A DNA stretch of 48,517 nt from assembly GCA_036250225.1 (NCBI GenBank), contig JAPZLL010000080.1, positions 1 to 48,517 on the forward strand, written 5' to 3'. Position 1 is the stretch's first letter; every line of letters begins with the position of its first letter. The stretch is from Cercophora sp. LCS_1 (Eukaryota > Ascomycota > Sordariomycetes > Sordariales > Lasiosphaeriaceae). This document shows positions 11,181 through 19,762 of this stretch, one piece after another. A program made the translations under genes and the position numbers. Under the pieces are notes generated by a model that worked only from the letters and a program-made list of their open reading frames with translations, did not search any database and was not told the DNA's origin.

Positions 11181-12150
11181 TAACCTTACTCTTATCCTTG
11201 GGTAGTATTTTACTAGTCTACTATACACTACTGCGCCCATCCTAGACTATACTAATGTCTATAAATCCCACATACATTCCATACAATATATTTAGTACAG
11301 CTTGGTGGGTAAAGCAACTATAGACCTTTTCAATGGGCTTTTCCCATTGACTGGGTTTATTAATAGTAAGTTCCCTTACCCAATTAATCTCGCACTAATA
11401 GTCAAAATAACAGTTATTAATTCTAATAGCAAATTCGACCATATTCTATAGCTTCTTGGGGCAGTTGAGTTTATAGAGCTCGTTAGTAATATACTGTTTT
11501 AATCCCTATTAGAACAGCATTACCAAAACCTCGTCCTCTAGGTTGGTATTGATTATAATAATGTAGAACTGGGCTATATACTTAATAATAGAAGCTCACT
11601 ATTATAGGCCCAAAAGTCTCTATTCAGCTTACCGTTTGATATTTAATTCCCCAAACTTAATTATAATTGCACAAATAAATTTCTCAAAATTGTTGAACAT
11701 CTTGCAGAAAATAATATATCTAGCCTTAAAGCGGGTCTATTTAATCTCCTTTATTTCCTTTTTATTTTCCTTCAGGTTTTTATATTCGTAGTATTACTTT
11801 ATATGGGGCTTAAACCATTTAGTAGCTATTCCGTCCAGGAAAACCCCTCTAAAGATAGTCCTAGACTCCTCGTCCTTAAAGCGAACATTATTATAGGTAA
11901 TATAATTGTAAATTTAGACAATTTAAAAGTCAAATTGGGATAATTCACCTTTAAAGCGCAGGGGGGTAAATAACTTAACGAATTTATATTGAGAGTCCTT
12001 TATACCCTTATTTTCCTCTTTAATAGTATTAATTTTATCCCTGAGACTCTTTTACTCCAAATACAAGGTACTAAACATTTATGCGAACTCTATAACGAAA
12101 GAGGGGGTAGAGGCATTATTAAACGTTTTTTTACCCTTAATACCTCTAAT
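11180..12150 (-). pseudogene. Gypsy gag (capsid) relic
   Basis: Minus-strand fragments in order include F-K-G-E-L-S, then N-N-V-R-F-K-D-E, then F-L-D-G-I-A-T-K-W-F, then F-G-E-L-N-I-K-R and E-L-Y-K-L-N-C-P-K. This is the usual Retrotrans_gag layout in fungal gypsy elements. Stops (TAA/TAG) occur every 20-40 codons. The 9,560-11,110 interval between gag and protease is heavily degraded and shows no further recognisable domain. Confidence 0.7.
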
Positions 12151-12231
12151 AGTAGACCCAATAACCAATATTATAAGGGTTTAGTTTAAAAGTTCAACAA
12201 ACAATAACCTTATAAAAAGACACTAATAATA

Positions 12232-12745
12232 TATTATAGTCTACTTTAGGTATACTGGGGTAAACCTAATAAAAACAAATTATAAGAGCAAATAGGGTCC
12301 AATGCTCTAAATAGGGTAGATACAAGGTGACTGAGTGAAGGTTAGTACAACTCTTAAAGGTAATATATTGTTAAATAGAATGTAGACTCCAAAGTCCCGG
12401 ACAATGGGTCTCACTGAGCAATGCTCAAGAACAATATATTATTAGCGTAAGGATCCAAAAGTCCTCACATAGTTGTGGGCACAACCATAGTATCTATATA
12501 CTTGCAATGTTCCCAGGACCCGGGCTCTTCTGGACCCGGTGCCGGGTCCATCTGAGACTGGGTCCAGTCTTACTGGTGCTTCGTGGACCCGGACGTTCGT
12601 GGACCCGGGGCCGGGTCCAAAAACCGTCGGGTCCAATCTGATTGGCTCGCCGGGGCTTTGTGGGTCGTTGCACCCCGGGCCCAATGATTGGTGGTCTGTA
12701 GTTGGCCCGTGCTCCCTCCTTGAGGTCATGACCTGGGTCGTGACA
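12232..12745 (-). repeat. 5' LTR of the gypsy element (514 bp)
   Basis: It aligns along its full length with 4662-5175. The plus-strand left end is TATTATAGTC (from TGTTACGGCC by transitions only) and the right end is GGTCGTGACA. The inner half (12232-12430) is strongly RIP-mutated and the outer half (12500-12745) is clean and GC-rich. It contains an array of GGACCC/GGGTCC blocks at about 12514-12633. Confidence 0.9.
12514..12633. repeat. Array of GGACCC / GGGTCC inverted blocks in the LTR
   Basis: About nine direct or inverted copies of GGACCC(GG) or (CC)GGGTCC occur within some 120 bp. The same array is present in the partner LTR (4950-5070) in partly mutated form. The blocks can pair into hairpins and could be binding sites; the role is unknown. 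Confidence 0.6.
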
Positions 12746-12821
12746 GAGCATTGGACCTTGTCTGCTCTTACGATCTGTCTTTGCCAGGTTCACCTTGGTG
12801 TATCTGGAGCAGGCCGTAACA
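12746..12821 (-). repeat. Older host LTR, right part, with right GAGCA duplication
   Basis: Starting with the second GAGCA (12746-12750), this is the reverse complement of the first about 75 bp of the LTR family (compare 48421-48495) and ends ...GGCCGTAACA at 12821. Together with 4286-4661 it rebuilds one older LTR that was split by the gypsy insertion. Confidence 0.85.
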
Positions 12822-13700
12822 GGTGAGGGGGGAGCGGATGTCAAATGGTGTGGGTATTGTCAGTCGCAGGACGGCTGTGTTGCCAAAGTTTATAAAGGAG
12901 TTTTTTCCCAAAACGTAACGGCTACAAAGACAATGGGGACACAATCTTGGGGTGGTAACAATACCATGGTTTCGTCGCGCCGAGGCAGCCAGGTGAAGTG
13001 TCTTGGTTGCCCGGTGGGTGAGTAGGTGTGATCGTCTTGCATTGTAGTAGATTGATTGTTGGTGATCCTGATAAGTTCCATAGGTATCCTTCAAAACAAA
13101 CAGAATCCTAGGAGCGTCAGTGATGTTCAGTATGAAAACGAGTCTCAAAAACCTGGGATGGGCCTAAGGCAACCAATTCAAGATGAGCCAAAACATCGCC
13201 CAAGTGGCTCTGTGGCAATGAGCCGTCGAGATAGCCGTCCCCTGATGCAGCCGACGTCGTCGGTGAGGGATTGCCCCCCCCTCAGAGACTTCCTCAATAC
13301 TTTACAGATTATCCTCCATTTCAGCTTTCTTCAACATTGAAAACCAACCCCCTTGTCTATTCGCCTTGGGGATTAATATCGCCTCCCATGTCGGCCAGGT
13401 CCAGGAGGACCCCCCAAAAACCAGGTTAGCGAGGCAGACCGGCTGACGGCACAGTGACGCGGTACTGAGAACAACCGCGCCACGGCGCTATTTGAAAACG
13501 CCCCGTTGATGTTTACCCCGGGACGGCCTGCGCGACCTCACCTTCAACAAGTTCAATCTTCCAATTTCCCAGCCGCATTCTCGTTTACTACCTCTTTGGA
13601 AGAATAAGCCATACCTCACATCCTTCCTCAAGGTTGAATGGTGCAGGAAAGGGCGGTGGAAATCTGGGAATATGAGGTGGGTATCATGGAGTTTGTCTCT
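12822..13700. other. Intergenic, no supported gene
   Basis: Normal base composition. Short ORFs on both strands (the longest about 126 codons) show no recognisable domain, splice pattern or signal peptide. The composition boundary with the AT-rich block lies just to the left, inside the LTR. Confidence 0.5.
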
Positions 13701-13724
13701 GGGTTCGGAATAGGTGTGTCCTAC

Positions 13725-13735
13725 GTATATAAACT
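13725..13735 (+). promoter_or_regulatory. TATA-like box upstream of the secreted-protein relic
   Basis: 'tacgtatataaac' lies about 140 bp upstream of the ATG at 13871, with an A/C-rich leader between them, as is usual for fungal secreted-protein genes. Confidence 0.35.
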
Positions 13736-13870
13736 AGGTGTCCAGGACTCATGGCGTGTGTGGGTTCCTCTTTTTCTTGCTGACCCGCAATGCTGTGTTT
13801 GAATCTCCCGCAACGTATCTTCAGATCTGTCCCAAACACCACCAAGACAAAGCACCTATCCAAATCCAAC

Positions 13871-14330
13871 ATGAAGCTCAACGCGGTCCTCGGGGCTGCG
13901 GTATGTTTCCGTCTCCTCCACTCTGGTCGCAGGCGACAGGCGAAAGGCATAGGATTAACCTTCTCCGAAAACAACTGCCTTGCAAACTCCCGCCGTCCTC
14001 GCAGATCAATTCGAAGTCAAGTGGTCCAGAGCAGTAGGAGCCATGTTAACTTTCTCCACTGCCTGGCGCTCACTCCGAGGAGGCGAACCTGTCACGGCCT
14101 TTGGCGAAGGTTGCAAAAGCAACCCAACTCGGGTCTGAAGGGGATGTAGCAACTTTGTCTGTATAACGATGGAGGCTACGGCTGGTTCATCTTTGTGGGT
14201 GAGGGATGGCGCTGTCTACATCGGAGCTTCCAGGAGGGAGCTGATGAAACGAATAGGAGGGTGCACTTGGTAAAAGTGTGATTGGAACAGATGCAGAACC
14301 TGGAAGTCAAGTGCTGGCATTGTACAATAC
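13871..14330 (+). pseudogene. Small secreted protein relic
   Basis: ATG 13871 encodes M-K-L-N-A-V-L-G-A-A, a signal-peptide-like start after a C/A-rich leader, and meets GTATGT at once, a plausible donor. Downstream a coherent frame reads D-Q-F-E-V-K-W...F-G-E-G-C-K-S-N-P and stops. In another frame, after a TAG, Q-L-C-L-Y-N-D-G-G-Y-G-W-F-I-F-V-G-E-G-W-R-C-L follows. The E-G-C...C-L...G-x-F...R-C-L pattern recalls a family of small Cys-containing secreted fungal proteins. No splice choice that I can find joins the pieces without a frameshift and a stop, so it looks dead. Confidence 0.35.
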
Positions 14331-14395
14331 CCTAGCCGGTTCGCCTGATGCCACGCTGCGAACGGAATCTGGGTCATGTTCACCCCATCAAGATC

Positions 14396-16477
14396 TCAGG
14401 CCTCGACATCCATAGCGTCCCCCTCTTCAACGTCAGGGGCGTCATTTCCCCCAGCACCAGCAGTGCTGTTCTGCATCGTCTGGAAGGGATTCTCGGAAAA
14501 GAGCCCTCCTACATACGCCTCAACTTCACTACGGTAACCCCACGACCGCTCAAATAATTTTTTGCACTGTTCTTCCGACATGTCGACACACTCAGCACCA
14601 GCCAGGTCCCTGAGCTGTACGATCTTAGGTTTCTTATCTCGTGATACATCCAGCACTTCGCGCCAGGAGCCGGTGAGCAAGTAGACGCCGTCCAAGCTCA
14701 ACCACTCCATCGGCTGCGGCAAGCGTCTTAGGAAGGCGATTAGGTCGTCGGAATTGAGCTCCAAGTTACCGAGGAATATATCAGTCAACTTATCTCGAGA
14801 CGGGTTCTGGCCAAGTATGTCCTTCAAGCGCAGCGGGAAGGAAACTTGGTCCCTGCTGCGCATATACAACTGCAACGATTGTAAACTGGGTGTATCCAAA
14901 CAAGCGGAGAGGAATGCGCCAAGTGCTCGGAGGTCATCTTGGTCATGATCTTCGACCTCTTCGTCTTCGTCCATACTGAGGCTGTCATACTCATACTGGA
15001 AATCAAAGCTCTTCAAGTGTCGCATTCCAGACGAGAAAAGAGACGGCGAAACCGGAGCAGGTACGAGATCCATCGGCCGTGCCCCCGAAGGAAGGCGAAT
15101 CTCAAGATAATGGAGGAACGCACCGGCATCCCGGACGGCGTCAATCAGTCGGGTGACGCACCGCAGGCTTGGTTGGTCGAGGCGGCCTGAATCCACTTCG
15201 AAGCTAGCCGGAGGCATGAGCATCCAGCCGCCAAGTCTCTCCCAGACATCCGTCCCCGGTACCAACACGGCGCGTTGACTGAGACCCCGGAAGCAGCGAG
15301 GGCTCTCATGGAATACCAGGGTCCGGGCACACGGCATCCTGGCGATTGCGGAGCCCACAGCTCGGTAGAAGTTGTCGTCCTCAAGGAGCGACTCCTGTTT
15401 TGCGAGGAGCTGGAGGTACATTTTGTGGGTTTGGCGAACTTGCGACGCGTGACCCGTGTCCTCCTCGGATTCCTCCCCCGACGCTAGGCAACGCAGCCTA
15501 TTTACTATCTCTTTTCCATCCGTGATCAGTCTAGCTGCCTCCACCTCGGAGGTACTATCTCCCCAAAGGTTACTTCCGTCGTATACGTAAACGGACTTCT
15601 CAAGCTCTCCGGCAAAGTGCGACAAATAGCGATTGAAGTTGGTAAACGAAGTGTTGTAGAACTCTAGGTTGACCTGGATGACATGAACGCCTTTGGAGAT
15701 AGTTGGATGGCGAGAGATTTCCTCCATGCGCTGAAGTGACGACTCATCGTGCAAGTCGAGATAAAAGACGCGAACAAGGAGGCAAGAAGCAAAGGTGGAA
15801 ATCCGCCTGGAGACGAGTCGGAGCGCTTGGATGTCCTCGGAGGCGCGCCAATAAATATACGGGCGCCGCCCAAAGGCCCTCCCCTCAGTGTCAAGGTGGG
15901 CAAATATCTCGAGGAGAATCTCATCTGGGAGGTCGAGGATGGTCAGCTTCCGAAGGAACGGACGCGAAAGTTGGTTGATAGAGCTCCGGAGAGCGTCGTG
16001 AATGCTCTCGAGGCCGGCCTTCGCAGTTTTGGCAATGTCGAGCTCCTGATTGATAAACTCGGGCGATTTGATGATGGTCCTTTTCCGTTGATACCACTCT
16101 TGATCGCCGTCCACATCGAATGGGTCCTGCTTGCCGAATGCCGCACGATTGTGCTGCTTCAAGAGCTCGGAGGCCGCCTTGATTTCTTCTTCGGATTTCG
16201 CGTACATGGACTTGAGAGTGAGAAGGCGGTACATCTCCAAGTTCACGCCAAGCAGCTGTTCGCGCGCCGCCCGCAGTGCATTGTAGAGGAACTTGGAGAG
16301 CTCAAGATCCTCGAGGGTCGGCACTTTCGTAGGAGCCGCCATCTCGGTGGTTCGCCAAAGGAAGGCACTGTCGTCGAGGTGGGGTGGTGTTGTGTTTGGG
16401 TGAAGGTTGCAGACGTCATAAGAAGGTTGAAGCCCAAATTGGCTTGTACCCCGCTTGCCCGCCAGCTCCAGTGACAC
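14396..16477 (-). CDS. F-box domain protein, 693 aa
   Basis: This is a single uninterrupted frame with no intron needed. An F-box lies at about residues 178-230, with the core L-P-D-E-I-L-L-E-I-F (183-192) and then L-R-L-V-S-R-R. It is followed by the segment typical of large fungal F-box proteins: L-V-R-V...D-L-H-D, then E-I-S-R-H-P-T-I-S-K-G-V. The N-terminal 170 residues are helical and charged. An acidic run (D-E-D-E-E-V-E-D-H-D-Q-D-D) lies near residue 500, and the C-terminus is acidic. By family it should bind Skp1 and act as the substrate-choosing subunit of an SCF ubiquitin ligase; no LRR or WD repeats are evident, so the substrate is unknown. Met46 (16342) is an alternative start, because residues 1-45 are low in conservation cues. 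It is the longest intact gene frame in the window. Confidence 0.88.
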   Translation of the reverse strand: MSLELAGKRGTSQFGLQPSYDVCNLHPNTTPPHLDDSAFLWRTTEMAAPTKVPTLEDLELSKFLYNALRAAREQLLGVNLEMYRLLTLKSMYAKSEEEIKAASELLKQHNRAAFGKQDPFDVDGDQEWYQRKRTIIKSPEFINQELDIAKTAKAGLESIHDALRSSINQLSRPFLRKLTILDLPDEILLEIFAHLDTEGRAFGRRPYIYWRASEDIQALRLVSRRISTFASCLLVRVFYLDLHDESSLQRMEEISRHPTISKGVHVIQVNLEFYNTSFTNFNRYLSHFAGELEKSVYVYDGSNLWGDSTSEVEAARLITDGKEIVNRLRCLASGEESEEDTGHASQVRQTHKMYLQLLAKQESLLEDDNFYRAVGSAIARMPCARTLVFHESPRCFRGLSQRAVLVPGTDVWERLGGWMLMPPASFEVDSGRLDQPSLRCVTRLIDAVRDAGAFLHYLEIRLPSGARPMDLVPAPVSPSLFSSGMRHLKSFDFQYEYDSLSMDEDEEVEDHDQDDLRALGAFLSACLDTPSLQSLQLYMRSRDQVSFPLRLKDILGQNPSRDKLTDIFLGNLELNSDDLIAFLRRLPQPMEWLSLDGVYLLTGSWREVLDVSRDKKPKIVQLRDLAGAECVDMSEEQCKKLFERSWGYRSEVEAYVGGLFSENPFQTMQNSTAGAGGNDAPDVEEGDAMDVEA

Positions 16478-16479
16478 TC

Positions 16480-17045
16480 TTATCTTATCGGAAAGCGGCG
16501 TCCAGCCAACCTACCAACCAACCACGCTTGAGAAGAGGAGACCTGATCGCCTCCACGGCCAAACTCAATAAGGTCTTGGCATGCACTAAACATGTGATTA
16601 TTCAATCCTTGTCTCGACGGATATCGCCAAGCCGATTCCAATGCAACAAAACAAGTAAGTTCCACATCAATGATGTCATCTCAAATGCCCTGATCCTTAC
16701 AGGTTATGAGCCCGGTGCCCAACATACGTACATACGCGTGCTACGACCCCGGAGTAATCGCCGATTTTACCGACGAGGCCGTCACCAAAAACGCCGACGG
16801 TCACCACGCCCATTCAACTAGGGGCGGCAGCTGCGGAGGCAGATGCGGCAGTCGGGGCGGATCCAGCGGAGGTCAAAGAAAGAGAGTCGACGGATTAATT
16901 ATTCGCGACGGCAAATTGCAACAACTGCGGCAAGTACGGTCACTACTCCAGGGGGTTGCAGGAGCAACCCAAAGCGTAAGGAAGCAAAATATTCCAAAGA
17001 TTCTGGCAAAGCAAGTTCCTCATGTTATTTTGGAGGCCCTGATCC
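16480..17045 (+). other. Possible spliced gene relic with a CCHC zinc knuckle
   Basis: A textbook intron, GTAAGT...TTACAG, fits 16655-16702. A second, GTAAGG...TTACAG, fits 16975-17051, and both end in the same 18-bp sequence. Between them one frame is Ala/Glu-rich (A-A-A-A-E-A-D-A-A-V), stops, then gives C-N-N-C-G-K-Y-G-H-Y-S-R-G, a zinc knuckle whose last Cys would be restored only by a 1-bp shift. Other frames are Gly- or Arg-rich. I cannot join it into one protein. A broken gag-type or RNA-binding gene is possible. Confidence 0.3.
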
Positions 17046-18560
17046 TTACAGGTATGCCGCACGCAGACGTCGATGCAAGGCACAAAGACGCAGGTTTCTT
17101 GGTGGAGTGGAGGAACCAACAGGTAACAGCACTTCCACGTCCGCGCACCGTTTGGATGTGTGTGCTGGAGGCGGAGGTGGGTACAATCCAGACTGCACAA
17201 GTATCAACTCGCCCAGCTGAAAATCCCCTTGCACCTCATGGTCAAAAAACATCGTTGCAGTACCGATCAACGCGTCAGAGACGTTCAAGGACCCCAAGGC
17301 CACCATGTTGGTTGAGATAAAATGGTCAACAGCCGGTCTGGTGACCTGGACAATACCAGCGATGAGCTGACCGATTCGAGCGACCACCTCCGCTGCGGCG
17401 CCACACATGCGGCTATGAGTGGGATGACTGGATGCGATGCAGACTGAGCCAGGTGTCAGGAGCGTGGAAAACATGGCCAAGGTGACGCCGACTTGGCTGG
17501 CTGCGTATTTCTCAGAAGCCGGACTCCAACATTCTCCTGTCAGTTCCAGGGAACTCCGTCGTAAAGGAAAGGTCGGCGTATCAGGGAGAACCCTTTCCAT
17601 CGTAGAGATGTCCGCAAACGAAGCGACGATATCCAAAATATCGCCAATGACAATTTCGAAACACATGCTGATCCGCCGCTTTCCGCAATCCCCTTGCTCA
17701 TGAACTCCCTCATCCCCCTCAGCCTCTCCAACACCCTCTCATACCCACCCGGGATGTCAAATGTTCCATGTTGCGATGTTGAGCATCTTTATCCTCTAGC
17801 CCCCGAGTTTCCTAACCACCCTGTGCATAGGCTGCACTTCATAAGCCCTCCCCTCCCCGCGAAACGACACCACACCAACCCCGTAACTCGACGCTCCCAA
17901 CAACCCATGAATTCGCATGACAATCTCCACTTATACCATGCCGGTGGCATTAGTCCGCACCTCCCTCGCCTGTTTGCCCAAGTTCCAATTGACTCCGCCC
18001 ATCAACAGTCACGCAAACCGGTGCATCACAGCTCAACATAAACGGATAATGTCCTGTTATATGATGCCCTTTCCCCATCGGTAAACGACAAGTGCGTGAT
18101 ATAAGCCGGGTAGCTCACACCATACTCATCACCGCTCATACGAGTCCGGACACTAGACTCAGCCAACATACCACTCTCTGGGTCTCATATTAGACGACAG
18201 AGGGCGCTGTCGCCCTCGTTGGAGACCACTTCCGTTGTCGATATTGAGCAGTTGAGCACCGGACTGATTTGCGAGGCGCCATTGCGAATCGGGATCCCCG
18301 AGGCAGAGAATGGTAATTCCCAGAGCCTTGGACCGTCGTCTGATCAGCGGCCAAGCAATTATGAACCAGAGGTCGTTGGTGGTGGAGAAAGCTTGAATGG
18401 GGATGATAGCTTCGGAGGGGTTGATGTCCCTTTCGGAGGCGACGACGTGGGAGAAGGTGGATGGGATGACGTGGTGTGGCGGAGGCATGTTGCCGCCGTT
18501 TGCTGAGAGAGTGGTTGAATCGTAGTAGAAGAGGCCGGTGCCCGTCATTGGGACGTCGGC
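17046..18560 (-). pseudogene. Frameshifted multi-exon gene relic, unknown family
   Basis: Several strongly coding-like minus-strand pieces follow one another in changing frames. Near 18548-18300: G-T-G-L-F-Y-Y-D-S...S-E-A-I-I-P-I-Q-A-F. Near 18110-18010: G-V-S-Y-P-A-Y-I-T-H-L-S-F. Near 18035-17960: C-D-A-P-V-C-V-T-V-D-G-R-S. Near 17940-17807: H-G-L-L-G-A-S-S-Y-G-V-G-V-V-S-F-R-G-E. Near 17760-17670: G-Y-E-R-V-L-E-R-L-R-G-M-R-E-F. A 206-codon frame (17666-17046) follows. Order and strand are consistent with a single gene. Base composition is normal, so the decay is by indels rather than RIP. I do not recognise the family. Confidence 0.4.
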
Positions 18561-18699
18561 CGTCCCGGGAGTCAGAGTTCGCTTTCATGGTCGCACCAAT
18601 GGGATTGAAAAGGAAAGGGAGATGACGCAGAGAGAAGGAAACGCACCGCCAAGGCGTTACAGAGTCGTCGATACGTACCTATCCCGAGAGTGACCAATG

Positions 18700-18985
18700 G
18701 CAGACCTATCGAGCATGGTGACAATGGAGTCACCTCTGTTGAGCCCGTTGACACGAGAGCGACGTGGCGAACACGAAGTCAGCCCCTCCTCCTTCTTTCG
18801 CCGAAAGTAAATATAGGTGCTGGAAAACGTGCTCCTCCCAAGGTAGAGATCCTTGTCGATGCGATGCCAGACTTCGGGATCGAGGTTGCAGCTTGAAAGG
18901 ATGTTATACGAGGCGCACTTTTTGATGGTGATGTCGGAAATGATAAGGCCGGCATGGTGCGTGGGCAGGTACTCGTGAAGGGCTT
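18700..18985 (-). pseudogene. Fragment like the N-terminal region of Dcr2/Sia1-type phosphoesterase
   Basis: The minus-strand frame reads H-H-A-G-L-I-I-S-D-I-T-I-K-K-C, then N-I-L-S-S-C-N-L-D-P-E-V-W-H-R, then D-K-D-L-Y-L-G-R. This resembles, from memory, the conserved region in front of the calcineurin-like domain in fungal Dcr2/Sia1 proteins. No metallophosphatase motif (D-x-H...G-D) is seen downstream, where unrelated coding pieces follow instead. I read it as a truncated relic joined to other sequence. It could also be an unfamiliar family sharing only this block. Confidence 0.4.
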
Positions 18986-19615
18986 ACCAACTGCGCTCGC
19001 GGTCTTCCCGGTCACGCCGTTGCCTGAAAGATCGACATGCGGGATCATTGGGCTCGAGGGGGACTTCAGAATCTTGGCGTGTTGAGATGGGACATACGGA
19101 TGAGTAGGTAGTGACAAAGTTGATGTCTTTTACTATAAAAAACGTATATTCCTTTTCATCGTCCACATCCATTAATATAACGTCAAAGGTAGCAAATGCT
19201 GTGTAGTTGTGAATCTTTGGAAGTTTACTGATATCTGAGTGAGGGGTAATGCCGCAGTTGGGGTAGTGTGGACGGAGTCCACGGGGGTAATGAGGTTTAA
19301 CGATTTGAGCTCGATGTACAAAACAGGGGGTACCTTGTCCCGAGAGATGTTTTTAAATGGGATGATAAAGTCTGCGGGGAGAACTGAAGATGGATTGGCA
19401 TCACCAAGAAGACGAGACTCCCTTTCGACAGAATGCTTTGCCCAAAGGTGTGCCCTTCTATCCACGTGGTGTGCATCGTCTATTCCCGGGTCAATGGTCT
19501 CCTTGGGATATGATCCTTTCGAGACGAAGGTCACCGCGAGCAAAACAGCTTTTCTGCATCCGCGCTCAGCGGGAGTATTGTCTCTTAAGATCGACCACAG
19601 AGGCAAAGAGTTCAC
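18984..19615 (-). pseudogene. Two adjoining ORF relics, unknown
   Basis: A 147-codon frame (19615-19172) overlaps, by stop/start TAATG, a 62-codon frame (19172-18984) that begins M-D-V-D-D-E-K-E-Y-T-F-F and ends in an Arg/Asp-rich run. They may be two pieces of a gene separated by a 1-bp shift, possibly continuing into the Dcr2-like fragment. No domain is recognised. Confidence 0.25.
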
Positions 19616-19762
19616 CCGACAAAAGAAGCGTTACACGTTTACATAAGCCCTACTCCTCCCAGGCTTGGCTTTTATCCTTTTGTCTTCTCATCACCATCTC
19701 AACATTCCATCCACCAACTCTTAGTCCCAACCACCCCAAGTCAACAGTCCACAATCACCGTG

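Larger units (their letters stand above)
4662..12745 (-). mobile_element. Complete nested Ty3/gypsy LTR retrotransposon, RIP-inactivated
   Basis: The element is 8,084 bp with two 514-bp LTRs in the same orientation (4662-5175 and 12232-12745) and a GAGCA target duplication. On the minus strand the internal 7,056 bp reads gag, zinc knuckle, protease, reverse transcriptase, RNase H, integrase and chromodomain-like end, the Ty3/gypsy order. Every coding domain is broken by TAA/TAG stops, and the sequence is very TpA-rich, as expected from RIP. It is inserted inside an older LTR of the same broad family, orientation reversed. It cannot be autonomous. Confidence 0.9.

Noticed and set aside
12442..12844. 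Overlapping 95-116 codon ORFs on both strands
   Set aside because: They are translations of the GC-rich outer half of the LTR; Gly/Pro/Arg patterns come from the GGACCC/GGGTCC array.
15749..16474. Plus-strand 241-codon ORF
   Set aside because: It is the mirror frame of the F-box gene on the minus strand, which has a clear domain.
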